A stretch of DNA of 64,000 bases from Micromonospora echinofusca (GCF_900091445.1 NZ_LT607733.1:496001-560000), one strand, 5' to 3'; numbered from the stretch's first letter, positions 50,956 to 58,535 are shown. Notes: generated by a model not told the origin, from the sequence alone. A program made the numbers and translations.

Positions 50956-53118
50956 GTGGCGGTTCACTCAGCATCCGAACGCGTGCTCGCGGGGCTCGAC
51001 CCGGAGCAGCGCTCGGCGGTGACCGCCCCCGCCGGTCCGGTCTGCATCCTGGCCGGCGCCGGCACCGGCAAGACCCGCGCGGTCACCTGCCGGATCGCCC
51101 ATCGGGCGCTCTCCGGCGAGATCTCCGCCCGGCACGTGCTCGCGGTGACCTTCACGGCCCGCGCCGCCGCCGAGATGCGGGCCCGGCTCACCGCGCTCGG
51201 GGTGGGTGGCGTCCAGGCGCGGACGTTCCACGCCGCCGCGTTGCGCCAGGTGCGCTACTTCGCGCCCCGGCTGCTGGAGGGTCGGGCGATGCCCGAGCTG
51301 CTGGACAGCAAGGTCCGGCTGGTCACCCTCGCTGCGGCCAAGGCGGGCCTGCGTACCGACCGGGCGGCCGCGCGCGACCTCGCCGGCGAGATCGAGTGGG
51401 CGAAGTCGTCGCTGGTGGAGCCGGGGGAGTACGTCGTCGCGGCGGCCAAGGCGATGCGGGACACCCCGCACGAGCCGGCCCGGGTCGCCGAGGTCTTCGC
51501 GGCGTACGAGCGACTCAAGCGCTCCAACGGCGTGATCGACTTCGAGGACATGCTGCGCGCCGCGGTCTGGGGCATCGAGGAGCACCGGGACGTCGCCGAG
51601 CAGGTCCGCGCCCAGTACCGGCACTTCGTCGTCGACGAGTACCAGGACGTCAACCCCCTCCAACAGCGGCTGCTGGACGCGTGGCTGGGCGGGCGGGACG
51701 ACCTCACCGTGGTCGGCGACGCCAGCCAGACGATCTACTCCTTCACCGGGGCCACCTCGTCCTACCTGGTCGACTTCCCGCGCCGGCACCGGGGCGCGAC
51801 GGTGGTCCGGCTGGTCCGCGACTACCGCTCCACCCCGCAGGTCGTCGGGCTGGCCAACGCGGTGATCTCCCAGGCGCGGGGCGCCGAGGCGCGACTGCGA
51901 CTCGAACTGGTCGGCCAGCGTCCGCCCGGCCCCGAACCGGAGCTGCGGATCTTCACCGACGAGCCGGCCGAGGCCAACGCCGTGGCCGCGCGCTGCCGCG
52001 CCCTCGTCGACGCCGGCACCCCGGCGAAGGAGATCGCCGTGCTGTTCCGGACCAACGCGCAGTCCGAGGCGTACGAGAAGGCGCTGACCGAGGCGCAGGT
52101 GCCGTACGTGGTGCAGGGGGCGGAGCGGTTCTTCGAGCGGGTCGAGGTCCGACAGGCGATGGTCGCCCTGCGGGCCGCCACCCGGTCGATCCCCGGGGAG
52201 ACCCCGCTGCCCGCCGCCGTCGTGGAGGCGCTCACCGCGGTCGGCTGGGCCCCCGACGCGGCCCCGGCCGGCGGCGCCGTCCGCGAGCGGTGGGAGGCGC
52301 TGGCCGCGCTGGTGCAGCTCGCCGAGGAGTACGCGGCCACCCCGCAGGTGCTGCCGATCGGGCCCGCCGCCTCGGTCGAGCGCCCGGTCACCCTGGCCGA
52401 CTTCAACGACGAGCTGGCCCGCCGGGCCGCCGCGCAGCACGTGCCGACGGTCGACGGGGTGACCCTGGCCTCGCTGCACTCCGCCAAGGGCCTGGAATGG
52501 GACGCGGTCTTCCTGGTCGGCCTCTCCGAGGGCACCCTGCCCACCACGTACGCCAAGACCGTCGAACAGGTCGAGGAGGAGCGCCGGCTGCTCTACGTCG
52601 GCGTCACCCGGGCGCGGGAGTGGCTCTGGCTGTCGTACGCCTCGGCCCGCTCCCCGGGCGGGCGGGCCCGGCGGCCCTCGCGGTTCCTGCCGCAGCTCGA
52701 CCGCTCCGGCGGGGCGGAGCGGGCCGGGGCCGCGCCGGCGGCGCGCCGGCCGGAGCGCCGCCGGACCCAGATCGTCTCCTGCCGGATCTGCGGCGCCACC
52801 CTGCTGGCCGGGCCGGACCGCAAGCTCGGTCGCTGCCCCACCTGCCCCTCGGACATCGACGAGGAGCTGCACGAACGGCTGCGCGAGTGGCGCCAGCGGG
52901 TGGCCGGCGGGCAGCGGGTACCGGCCTATGTGGTCTTCACCGACGCCACGTTGGTGGCGCTCGCGGAGCGGCGCCCCGGCCGGGCGGAGGAGCTGATCGC
53001 CATCGCCGGCATCGGGCCCCGCAAGCTCGGCCTCTACGGGGAGGCGGTGCTGGCGCTGGTGGCGGGCGCGGCGGTCGACGACGTCTGCCCGGAGAAAACT
53101 TTCGAAATCTCGCCGTAA
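50956..53118 (+). CDS. uvrD2: DNA helicase UvrD2 with tetracysteine and HRDC domains
   Basis: 720 residues. Superfamily I 3'-5' DNA helicase. Walker A LAGAGTGKTRAVT is near residue 33, motif II VVDEYQDVNPLQQ near 230, VGDASQTIYSFTG near 250 and SLHSAKGLEWDAVFLVGL near 502. A CRICG...CPTC tetracysteine module (near 609-632) and a C-terminal HRDC domain define UvrD2. GTG at 50956 has no ribosome binding site; a GACAAT hexamer eight bases before it suggests a leaderless or near-leaderless start. The stop lies inside the AT-rich box of the whiB7 promoter. Confidence 0.93.
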   Translation: MAVHSASERVLAGLDPEQRSAVTAPAGPVCILAGAGTGKTRAVTCRIAHRALSGEISARHVLAVTFTARAAAEMRARLTALGVGGVQARTFHAAALRQVRYFAPRLLEGRAMPELLDSKVRLVTLAAAKAGLRTDRAAARDLAGEIEWAKSSLVEPGEYVVAAAKAMRDTPHEPARVAEVFAAYERLKRSNGVIDFEDMLRAAVWGIEEHRDVAEQVRAQYRHFVVDEYQDVNPLQQRLLDAWLGGRDDLTVVGDASQTIYSFTGATSSYLVDFPRRHRGATVVRLVRDYRSTPQVVGLANAVISQARGAEARLRLELVGQRPPGPEPELRIFTDEPAEANAVAARCRALVDAGTPAKEIAVLFRTNAQSEAYEKALTEAQVPYVVQGAERFFERVEVRQAMVALRAATRSIPGETPLPAAVVEALTAVGWAPDAAPAGGAVRERWEALAALVQLAEEYAATPQVLPIGPAASVERPVTLADFNDELARRAAAQHVPTVDGVTLASLHSAKGLEWDAVFLVGLSEGTLPTTYAKTVEQVEEERRLLYVGVTRAREWLWLSYASARSPGGRARRPSRFLPQLDRSGGAERAGAAPAARRPERRRTQIVSCRICGATLLAGPDRKLGRCPTCPSDIDEELHERLREWRQRVAGGQRVPAYVVFTDATLVALAERRPGRAEELIAIAGIGPRKLGLYGEAVLALVAGAAVDDVCPEKTFEISP

Positions 53119-53154
53119 ATTCGTTTGCCCTCGCCCCGTGACGAGGAATAGCCT
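53117..53154 (+). promoter_or_regulatory. Promoter of the whiB7 leader with a WhiB7-type AT-rich box
   Basis: AAATT (53117-53121), three bases, then -35 TTGCCC (53125-53130), an 18-base spacer and -10 TAGCCT (53149-53154). WhiB7-activated promoters are known to carry an A/T-rich block three bases upstream of the -35, which WhiB7 reads through its AT-hook. This one would make whiB7 autoregulatory. Its AT box overlaps the uvrD2 stop codon. Confidence 0.65.
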
Positions 53155-53245
53155 CATGGCACACCTCGCGAGCGGCGCCATTTCGGCTGCTCATGAGGGG
53201 TAGAGACCGTTTCGGCACGAGTGAACGTCAGAGGAGGTGGCCCCA

Positions 53246-53503
53246 ATGGAGATCGTCTACATCTGCGAGCGTCCGGCGGCGCTGCCCGCTGTCGTCGCTC
53301 CGCTGTCGGCTGTCCGGGTGGCCCTCGCCGCTGCGCGACCGTCGGTTTCCCAGGTGCACCAGGTCGAGGCTCAGGCCGAGCTGATTCTCGTCCCCGCGCC
53401 GAACGGAATCCAGGGCACCAGTGGCTTCACGGGCAAGGGCGTCGATGCTGCCAAGCGTCACATGGACGTCCGCGGAGTTCCACCTCGAGGTAGACCGGTC
53501 TGA
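53246..53503 (+). CDS. Upstream ORF of the whiB7 leader, 85 codons
   Basis: Reads MEIVYICERPAALPAVV and ends RGVPPRGRPV. The ATG at 53246 has GAGGAGG at 53231-53237, eight bases away, the best site in the leader. No known domain. It lies between the WhiB7-type promoter and a U-tract terminator, and its last codons contain the 5' strand of an antiterminator stem; the stop (53501-53503) is in the loop. Upstream ORFs are known to control whiB7/wblC attenuation in other actinomycetes, though this one seems long. Whether the peptide itself acts is unknown. A later in-frame ATG at 53462 would give only 13 codons. Confidence 0.7.
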   Translation: MEIVYICERPAALPAVVAPLSAVRVALAAARPSVSQVHQVEAQAELILVPAPNGIQGTSGFTGKGVDAAKRHMDVRGVPPRGRPV

Positions 53504-53530
53504 TCCTCAGACCACCGGCTCACCTCGAGG
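53483..53530 (+). promoter_or_regulatory. Antiterminator stem in the whiB7 leader
   Basis: CCTCGAGGT (53483-53491) pairs with ACCTCGAGG (53522-53530). After a three-base internal mismatch including a G-U pair, CCGG (53495-53498) pairs with CCGG (53515-53518). The 3' strand takes the GAGG at 53527-53530 that begins the terminator stem, so the two folds exclude each other. A ribosome finishing the upstream ORF would cover the 5' strand and favour termination; a ribosome stalled earlier would leave it free. Confidence 0.6.
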
Positions 53531-53570
53531 CCGCGGAACCCGCTACCGGGATCCGCGGCCTCAGTTTTTT
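53527..53570 (+). terminator. Intrinsic terminator/attenuator before whiB7
   Basis: GAGGCCGCGGAACCCG (53527-53542) pairs with CGGGATCCGCGGCCTC (53547-53562) with one mismatch, loop of four bases, followed by AG and six T (53565-53570). It is the only hairpin in this window with a U-tract and lies 63 bases before whiB7, in its own leader. Confidence 0.85.
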
Positions 53571-53632
53571 GCCCGCCAAGTACGTCGGAAGTGCGATCCA
53601 CGAGATCGAAGTGAGAGAGAGGTGACCGGGCG

Positions 53633-53998
53633 ATGAGTCTGGCGTTGGCCCCGCTCGACGTGAGCGTCGAAGTGGAGGCGAACCTGCCCTGCCGGAAGTT
53701 CGACCCCGACCTGTGGTTCTCCGACTCGCCCGCCGAGCTCGAGCTGGCCAAGTCGCTCTGCGGGGACTGCCCGCTGCGCGTCGAGTGCCTCGCCGGGGCG
53801 GTGGAGCGGGCCGAGCCCTGGGGCGTCTGGGGCGGCGAGATCTTCGAGCGTGGCGCGGTCGTCCCGCGCAAGCGGCCCCGTGGCCGTCCGCGCAAGGAGG
53901 ACCTCGCCCGCGACGCGGCGCTCCGGGTCGAGGCCGAGGCACGACTGGCGGCCAGTGGGCTGTCCGAGTCGCGCACCACGGTCCGGCTGGCGGCCTGA
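53633..53998 (+). CDS. whiB7: WhiB7-type transcriptional regulator of antibiotic resistance
   Basis: 121 residues. [4Fe-4S] protein that binds the primary sigma factor and activates intrinsic resistance genes. Four cluster Cys at 20, 43, 46 and 52 (C-x22-C-x2-C-x5-C); sigma-binding GVWGGE at 64-69; AT-hook RPRGRPRK at 81-88, which distinguishes WhiB7 from other WhiB proteins. ATG at 53633 has AGAGAGG about ten bases upstream. The uvrD2-whiB7-ABC1 kinase order is that of Rv3198c-Rv3197A-Rv3197. It is preceded by an attenuator leader. Confidence 0.95.
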   Translation: MSLALAPLDVSVEVEANLPCRKFDPDLWFSDSPAELELAKSLCGDCPLRVECLAGAVERAEPWGVWGGEIFERGAVVPRKRPRGRPRKEDLARDAALRVEAEARLAASGLSESRTTVRLAA

Positions 53999-53999
53999 C

Positions 54000-54239
54000 A
54001 TGCACCCGATCCAATCCACCCACGCCGGTGTCACGCCGGCGACGAGAGAGCTGACCACCATGCTGAACGTTCTTGACGGAGTCGCCGAGATGCAACTACT
54101 CCACGAAGCGTTGTCCCGGGCTCGAATGCGCCGGCCTCAGGCCGGTCGTACCACCGCGAGCACTGAGGCAACCCTTTCCGCCCGTACCGTCGCCATGAAC
54201 AGCCGCAACCGAGCGGCGCGCGACCTGGGCGTTCTCTAG
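54000..54239 (+). CDS. Small hypothetical protein following whiB7, 79 residues
   Basis: Helical and basic: VLDGVAEMQLLHEALSRARM in the middle and MNSRNRAARDLGVL at the end. Family not recognised. ATG at 54000 is one base after the whiB7 stop, which favours coupled translation. An in-frame ATG at 54060 with a weak GAGAG would give 59 residues. A strong hairpin follows, so whiB7 and this gene likely form one unit and it may share WhiB7 control. Confidence 0.6.
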   Translation: MHPIQSTHAGVTPATRELTTMLNVLDGVAEMQLLHEALSRARMRRPQAGRTTASTEATLSARTVAMNSRNRAARDLGVL

Positions 54240-54252
54240 TACCCCACCGAAT

Positions 54253-54293
54253 GTCGAGGGGCGGTGGCCGGATTCCGGCCACCGCCCCTCGAC
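54253..54293. terminator. Bidirectional hairpin between the whiB7 unit and the ABC1 kinase gene
   Basis: Perfect 19-base arms at 54253-54271 and 54275-54293 with loop ATT (core GGGGCGGTGGCCGG). No U-tract. A separate perfect palindrome GGCCGAGTCGACTCGGCC lies at 54339-54356 in the same gap. Confidence 0.85.
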
Positions 54294-54440
54294 GTGTCCA
54301 CCGCGGACCGACCCGCCCGGCCGACGCGGCCGTCGCGTGGCCGAGTCGACTCGGCCGCCGCCCGTCGACCCCGCCTGAGGCTCGGCCGACCCGAACGCAG
54401 CCTGGCCCGGCCGACTCCGCCGCCGGTGCGGGACGGTCGC

Positions 54441-55808
54441 TCAGCCGCCCGTCGAGGGCTGCCCGGTCGACGGGGCGAAGCCGGGCAGCCAGCGCTCCAG
54501 GACGCCCCGGTAGGGCGCCTTCGCCTCCAGCTGGCAGAGCACGCCGATCGAGCCGAGCGTCACCCGGTGGATGAGCAGGTACGACGGCGGCAGGTTGAGC
54601 TGGCGGCTCAACTGGTAGGCGGGGGACCGGGGGCTGGCCAACCGCGTCGCCTCCGCGCGCAGCCAGGCCCGGGTGAACCGGAACTCGTCGGCGGCGATGG
54701 GCTCCAGCATCGGACGCAGGAAGTCGAGCACCGCCTGGGCGTCGATCTCCTCCGTGGAGCCGATGAAGCCCTCCGCGCGCAGGCCCGCCACCACCCCGTC
54801 GGCATCGCCCCGCAGCGCCAGCCCGGCGATGCGCCCGATCGGCTCGGGCGTGCCCTCCGGCATCCGGGCCACCGCGCCGAAGTCGATCACCCCGAGGCGG
54901 CCGTCCGCCAGCAGCCGGAAGTTGCCCGGGTGCGGGTCGGCGTGCAGTAGCCCGGCCCGCTGCGGCGCGGACAGGTGCAGGATGGCCATCAACCGGCCGG
55001 CCTCGTCGCGCTGTTCCTCCGTGCCCTCGCGGATGATCTCCGCCAGCGGGGTGCCCTCGACCCACTCGGTGACCAGCACCCGGGGCGACGCCGAGACCAC
55101 CGCCGGGATGTGGATCTCGGGATCGTCCGCGTACGCGGCGGCGAAGGCGCGCTGCGACTCCGCCTCCAGCTCGTAGTCGAGTTCCTCGGTGATCCGTTCC
55201 CGCAGCTCCGCCAGGAGCGGCTTGACGTCCAGTCCGGGCTGGATCGCCCGGAACATCCCGCCGAGCCGGGAGAGCTGCTTGAGGTCGGCGAGCAGGGCGT
55301 CACCGGCGCCCGGGTACTGGATCTTGACCGCCACGTCGCGCGTGTTCGGCGCGCCCGAGGGGCCGTAACCCGGCTCCCGCCACACCGCCCGGTGCACCTG
55401 GCCGATGCTGGCCGCCGCTGCGGGGGTGTCGTCGAACTCCACGAACCGGTCCCGCCAGTCCGGGCCGAGCTGCTCGGCGAGCACCTTGTGCACGCTGGCC
55501 GCCGGCAGCGGCGGCGCGGCCTCCTGGAGCTTCGTCAGCGCCTGCCGGTACGGGGCGGCGATCTCCTCGGGCAGGGCGGCCTCGAAGACCGACAGCGCCT
55601 GGCCGAACTTCATCGCACCGCCCTTGAGCTGCCCCAACACGCTGAAGAGCTGCTCGGCGGTGCGTTGCTGGATCTCCGCGGAGATCACGTCGGAGGCGAG
55701 CCCGGTGACGCGCTTACCCATGCCGAGGACGGTCCGACCGGCGAAGCCGAGCGGCAGAGCGGCGAGCTTGGCGGTCCGGGACACGGCCCGGCGCGGGATG
55801 TCGGTCAC
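54441..55808 (-). CDS. ABC1/UbiB-family atypical kinase-like protein (Rv3197-like)
   Basis: 455 residues. The KxGQ-type motif GGAMKFGQALS is near residue 64, invariant Lys in VAVKIQYPG near 165, VTEWVEGTPL near 245 and the catalytic/metal block LLHADPHPGN plus VIDFGA near 300. Kinase-like ATPases of this class support isoprenoid lipid or quinone pathways; the mycobacterial homologue next to whiB7 has been tied to macrolide tolerance. The GTG at 55808 is preceded by TAACAAT about six bases away and no ribosome site. Convergent with the whiB7 unit. Confidence 0.88.
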   Translation of the reverse strand: MTDIPRRAVSRTAKLAALPLGFAGRTVLGMGKRVTGLASDVISAEIQQRTAEQLFSVLGQLKGGAMKFGQALSVFEAALPEEIAAPYRQALTKLQEAAPPLPAASVHKVLAEQLGPDWRDRFVEFDDTPAAAASIGQVHRAVWREPGYGPSGAPNTRDVAVKIQYPGAGDALLADLKQLSRLGGMFRAIQPGLDVKPLLAELRERITEELDYELEAESQRAFAAAYADDPEIHIPAVVSASPRVLVTEWVEGTPLAEIIREGTEEQRDEAGRLMAILHLSAPQRAGLLHADPHPGNFRLLADGRLGVIDFGAVARMPEGTPEPIGRIAGLALRGDADGVVAGLRAEGFIGSTEEIDAQAVLDFLRPMLEPIAADEFRFTRAWLRAEATRLASPRSPAYQLSRQLNLPPSYLLIHRVTLGSIGVLCQLEAKAPYRGVLERWLPGFAPSTGQPSTGG

Positions 55809-55886
55809 TCGGCCATTGTTACCGACTCCGGGGTCCCACGGCTGCTCTGCCGGCGGGCTGGCTGCCCGGCCCCGCTCTCCGGGGTG

Positions 55887-56939
55887 TCACCGGCGTCGTC
55901 GGGAGCATCCGCAGGAGGGGTGCGGCGGCCACGTCCGGCGGCGGAACCGCCCCGCCCCGGTGATCTCCACCGCGCAGCCCAAAGTCTCCGGGGTGCCCCC
56001 GTCGAGCTGTGTCAGCGCCTCGGCCGCCGCGTACGCCCCGGCGGCCAGGAGGGTCGCGGTGGCGCCCGCCTGCTCACCGGCGTCCGAGGCGAGCTGGGCG
56101 GCCAGCGCCGGCCAGTCCGGGTCCCGGTCGGCCCGGTGCAGGTCGAGGCAGTGCAGGCACGGCCCGGCGGGCGGGCGGACGAGAGGGCCGACGACGGGCA
56201 CTCCCTCGCGCAGGCCGAGCAGCAGGTGCGGCTGGCGACGCTGGGCGTGGCCGGCGGCGAGCAGGGCGGCCGGCCGGGGCGTACCGAGCTGGACGACCAG
56301 GTCGACCCGCCCCCGCCGGAGCGGGCCCGTGGCCGTGCCCGGGGCGGCCCGCTCGACGGCGTCGCGTACCGCCGGGGCGAGCGGGTGGCCGAGCGCGGCG
56401 GCCGGGATGCCCGTGCCGACCAGGTCCGCCGGCCGTACCGGACCGGCCAGGTCGGCGTGCACGTGCCCGACCCCGGCCTGGGCCAGCGCGAGGGCGACGG
56501 GGGCGCCGAGGCGGCCGGTGCCGCTGACCACCACCCGGGCGGCCAGCCGCCGGCGCAACACCTGGGCGGGGGTGCCGGGAAGCCGCGCCGCGGCCAGGGC
56601 GAGCGCCCCGGCCTCCGCGGTGAGCCGGGCCCGGGGCGGGCCGGCCAGGTCCTTCGGCAGCAGGGTGTGCGCGGGTACGACCAGGCCCGCGGCGCGCAGC
56701 GCGTCGAGCAGGGTACGGGCCTCGTCCGGCGCCACGTCGGCGGCGACGGCGTGCGCCAGGACCACCCGTTCGCTACGGGTGCCGTCGAGCAGGTCGAGCA
56801 GGCGGGCGGCCCGGGGATCGGCGATCTCCAGCAGTACGGCGCGGCCGGGCTCGACGCCGAGTTGCAGGGTGTGGCGGTCCCGCCAGAGTCTGGTGAGGCC
56901 CGGCAGCAGCGTGGGCCGGGGCAGCGTGGCACGGCGCAT
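55887..56939 (-). CDS. ThiF/E1-like protein (Rv3196-like), orphan
   Basis: 350 residues. The C-terminal half has a nucleotide-binding motif VVSGTGRLGAPVALALAQAG near 148 and cysteine pairs C261-x2-C264 and C343-x-C345 that fit the structural zinc of E1-like folds. GPCLHCLDLHRADRD closely resembles cyclodehydratase partner proteins of azole-forming peptide clusters. No catalytic Arg finger/Cys region of a true adenylyltransferase is obvious. There is no YcaO enzyme or precursor peptide nearby. ATG at 56939 chosen; a GTG at 56969 is possible. Function unknown; the mycobacterial locus keeps it beside the ABC1 kinase gene. Confidence 0.7.
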   Translation of the reverse strand: MRRATLPRPTLLPGLTRLWRDRHTLQLGVEPGRAVLLEIADPRAARLLDLLDGTRSERVVLAHAVAADVAPDEARTLLDALRAAGLVVPAHTLLPKDLAGPPRARLTAEAGALALAAARLPGTPAQVLRRRLAARVVVSGTGRLGAPVALALAQAGVGHVHADLAGPVRPADLVGTGIPAAALGHPLAPAVRDAVERAAPGTATGPLRRGRVDLVVQLGTPRPAALLAAGHAQRRQPHLLLGLREGVPVVGPLVRPPAGPCLHCLDLHRADRDPDWPALAAQLASDAGEQAGATATLLAAGAYAAAEALTQLDGGTPETLGCAVEITGAGRFRRRTWPPHPSCGCSRRRR

Positions 56940-56978
56940 GACACGAATCGTGACCGTGTCGGTGCTCACCGTCGATCG

Positions 56979-57040
56979 TTGTCCACAGGTGTGCGGCGCC
57001 CTGCCCAGGGCTGTCCACAGGAAATCCGGGGATATCCACA
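56979..57040 (+). other. Cluster of three DnaA-box-like sequences
   Basis: TTGTCCACA (56979-56987), CTGTCCACA (57011-57019) and ATATCCACA (57032-57040), all in the same direction. The first two fit the actinobacterial DnaA-box consensus exactly; the third differs at the first positions. They lie 40-100 bases upstream of the ThiF-like gene, in a 249-base gap. No AT-rich unwinding region and no replication genes are here, so this is not an origin. Confidence 0.6.
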
Positions 57041-57187
57041 ACTCGCCGGTAACCGTGTCGGCGAGCCGACAGTGTTCCCGGCCGGGTCGCCCGGGGCGAA
57101 CCCGCCGCCGGGCGGCCGACCCGGATCAGGTGTGGCCATGCCGGAGAGGACGGCCGACGGCCGCCCTCTCCGACGCATCCGTACGGG

Positions 57188-57355
57188 TCAGACCTTCGCC
57201 TTGCCCAGGATGCGGTTCACTGTTGTGCCGCAGACCGGACACTTGCCCTTGGCCATGTTCATTCCGGTCTTCGACACCTCGACGCGGCCCTCGAAGTCCC
57301 GCTTCTCCTTGCACTTGACGCAGTAACCGTTGTAGGTCTGGGCCTGGTCGGCCAC
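57188..57355 (-). CDS. DUF5679-type zinc-ribbon protein, 55 residues
   Basis: Reads MADQAQTYNGYCVKCKEKRD at the start, then GKCPVCGTTVNRILGKAKV at the end. Two CxxC pairs (C12/C15 and C39/C42) make a zinc ribbon. GTG at 57355 is preceded by GAGGAGGG. The family is small, conserved in actinomycetes and of unknown function; nucleic acid binding is a guess. It lies in the conserved Rv3193c-Rv3198c-like neighbourhood as an addition. Confidence 0.85.
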   Translation of the reverse strand: MADQAQTYNGYCVKCKEKRDFEGRVEVSKTGMNMAKGKCPVCGTTVNRILGKAKV

Positions 57356-57903
57356 GGTGCCCTCCTCGTCTCGTCCGCCGGCCGATGCCGTCCCGGCGGG
57401 GTTCCCGGCGGCGGGGCCACTCGGGCACCGGCGCTGGGTCGTTCTCCCACGGCCACGCTCGTGACCGCTGGTCCGCGGACCCTACCCAGGTCTGGGCAGT
57501 TCCATGTCAGCTGTGCTTCGTCACTGTGAGCAAGTCGACGTCGAGAGTGTGCATGGCGAATTACGTCGGATAAGTCAGTTTGGCGGGGACACGCCGACCG
57601 AACCCGGTCAGATGCCCCGTGCGGGGCACCCCGAGCTGCGCGCGCTACGGAGATCACCTACGGTGGGGATGTCGCCCCGCCCCCGCCGGCGGCAACCGCA
57701 GGTCCCGGCCCGTCGCGCCGAAATCGGCCGCCACGAAGGGTGACGGCGGTGTATTGCGAGGGCCCGGCAAAAGATTTTTTGGGACTCCTGCCGACCAATC
57801 ACCATTTTCCGGGCGACTGTCGGGGTGTTGACCCTTGCGGACCCCTGGTCAGTACGCATTAGCTTTCCTTCGTGACAGGAATCCGAGGCTGCGCGGCCCA
57901 CTG
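57356..57903. other. Long divergent intergenic region
   Basis: About 550 bases between the DUF5679 gene (minus) and the SprT/YgjP-like gene (plus). No convincing gene. Candidate signals are a minus-strand TAGGGT near 57481-57486 for DUF5679, an A/T patch AAAAGATTTTTT at 57769-57780, and a + strand TTGACC (57828-57833) with TACGCA 19 bases on (57853-57858). Short open frames here lack ribosome sites and known motifs. Confidence 0.4.
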
Positions 57904-58434
57904 ATGGCAGGGACGCGGAAGCCGGTCGTCGAGGTGCGGCGCAGCCAGCGTCGGCGACGCACGGTGTCCGCCTACCGCGACGGTGAGCGGGTCGTCGTCC
58001 TGATCCCCGACCAGTTCTCCCGTGCCGAGGAGAGCGAGTGGGTCGACCGGATGCTCGCCCGGCTCGCCGCCCGGGAGGGGCGCCTCGCCCGGTCCGACGC
58101 CGAACTGCTGGCCCGGGCCACCCGGCTGATCAAGCTCTACCTCGCCGAGCACGGCACGCAGGCCGTACCGACGAGCGTCCGCTGGGTCACCAACCAGAAC
58201 GGCCGGTGGGGGTCGTGCACCCCCGACGACGGCACGATCCGCCTCTCGCACCGCGTCCGGGACATGCCCGACTGGGTGATCGACTACGTGCTCATGCACG
58301 AGCTCGCGCACCTCATCGTGCCCAGCCACAACGCCCGGTTCTGGGCGCTCGTCGCGCGCTACCCGAAGACCGAGCGGGCGCGCGGCTACCTGGAGGGCGT
58401 GGCAGCGGCCTCCGGCACCCCGCCATCGGACTGA
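57904..58434 (+). CDS. YgjP/SprT-like metal-dependent peptidase (M48-related)
   Basis: 176 residues. Zinc motif MHELAHLIVPSHNARFW near residue 133 (HExxH, then His). TSVRWVTNQNGRWGSCTPDDGTIRL upstream is the WGSC signature of the YgjP family. Substrate unknown; cytoplasmic. ATG at 57904 is the first family-like start; a GAGG 13 bases away is weak. The gene is followed by a perfect 54-base palindrome. Confidence 0.87.
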   Translation: MAGTRKPVVEVRRSQRRRRTVSAYRDGERVVVLIPDQFSRAEESEWVDRMLARLAAREGRLARSDAELLARATRLIKLYLAEHGTQAVPTSVRWVTNQNGRWGSCTPDDGTIRLSHRVRDMPDWVIDYVLMHELAHLIVPSHNARFWALVARYPKTERARGYLEGVAAASGTPPSD

Positions 58435-58481
58435 CGCCGTCCGCGTCGGCCCGCTCGGCGTCGGCCCGCTCCGCGGAGACG

Positions 58482-58535
58482 GCAGATCTTGGTAGGAAAC
58501 GGCCCCTCCAGGGGCCGTTTCCTACCAAGATCTGC
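58482..58535. repeat. Perfect 54-base palindrome, likely dispersed repeat
   Basis: Arms of 26 bases at 58482-58507 and 58510-58535 are exact reverse complements, separated only by CC. The arm begins GCAGATCTTGGTAGGAAAC and ends GGCCCCT. No U-tract. It lies 47 bases after the metallopeptidase stop. From memory, AGATCTTGG-type palindromes recur in Micromonospora genomes; not verified. Short direct repeats of CAGCCGGACAGCCCGCG type follow at 58565-58640. Confidence 0.75.

Noticed and set aside
53421..53636. 71-codon frame through the attenuator ending at the whiB7 start
   Set aside because: It crosses the terminator, has no ribosome site and shows no protein-like features; the overlap with the whiB7 ATG seems fortuitous.
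54339..54356. Palindrome GGCCGAGTCGACTCGGCC as an operator
   Set aside because: It lies between two convergent gene ends, not near a promoter, in a stretch full of GGCCGA repeats.
56979..57040. Replication origin suggested by DnaA boxes
   Set aside because: Only three boxes, no AT-rich region and no dnaA, dnaN or gyrase genes nearby.
57385..57743. Short + strand frames in the 57356-57903 gap
   Set aside because: No ribosome binding sites, no recognisable sequence, several overlapping alternatives.
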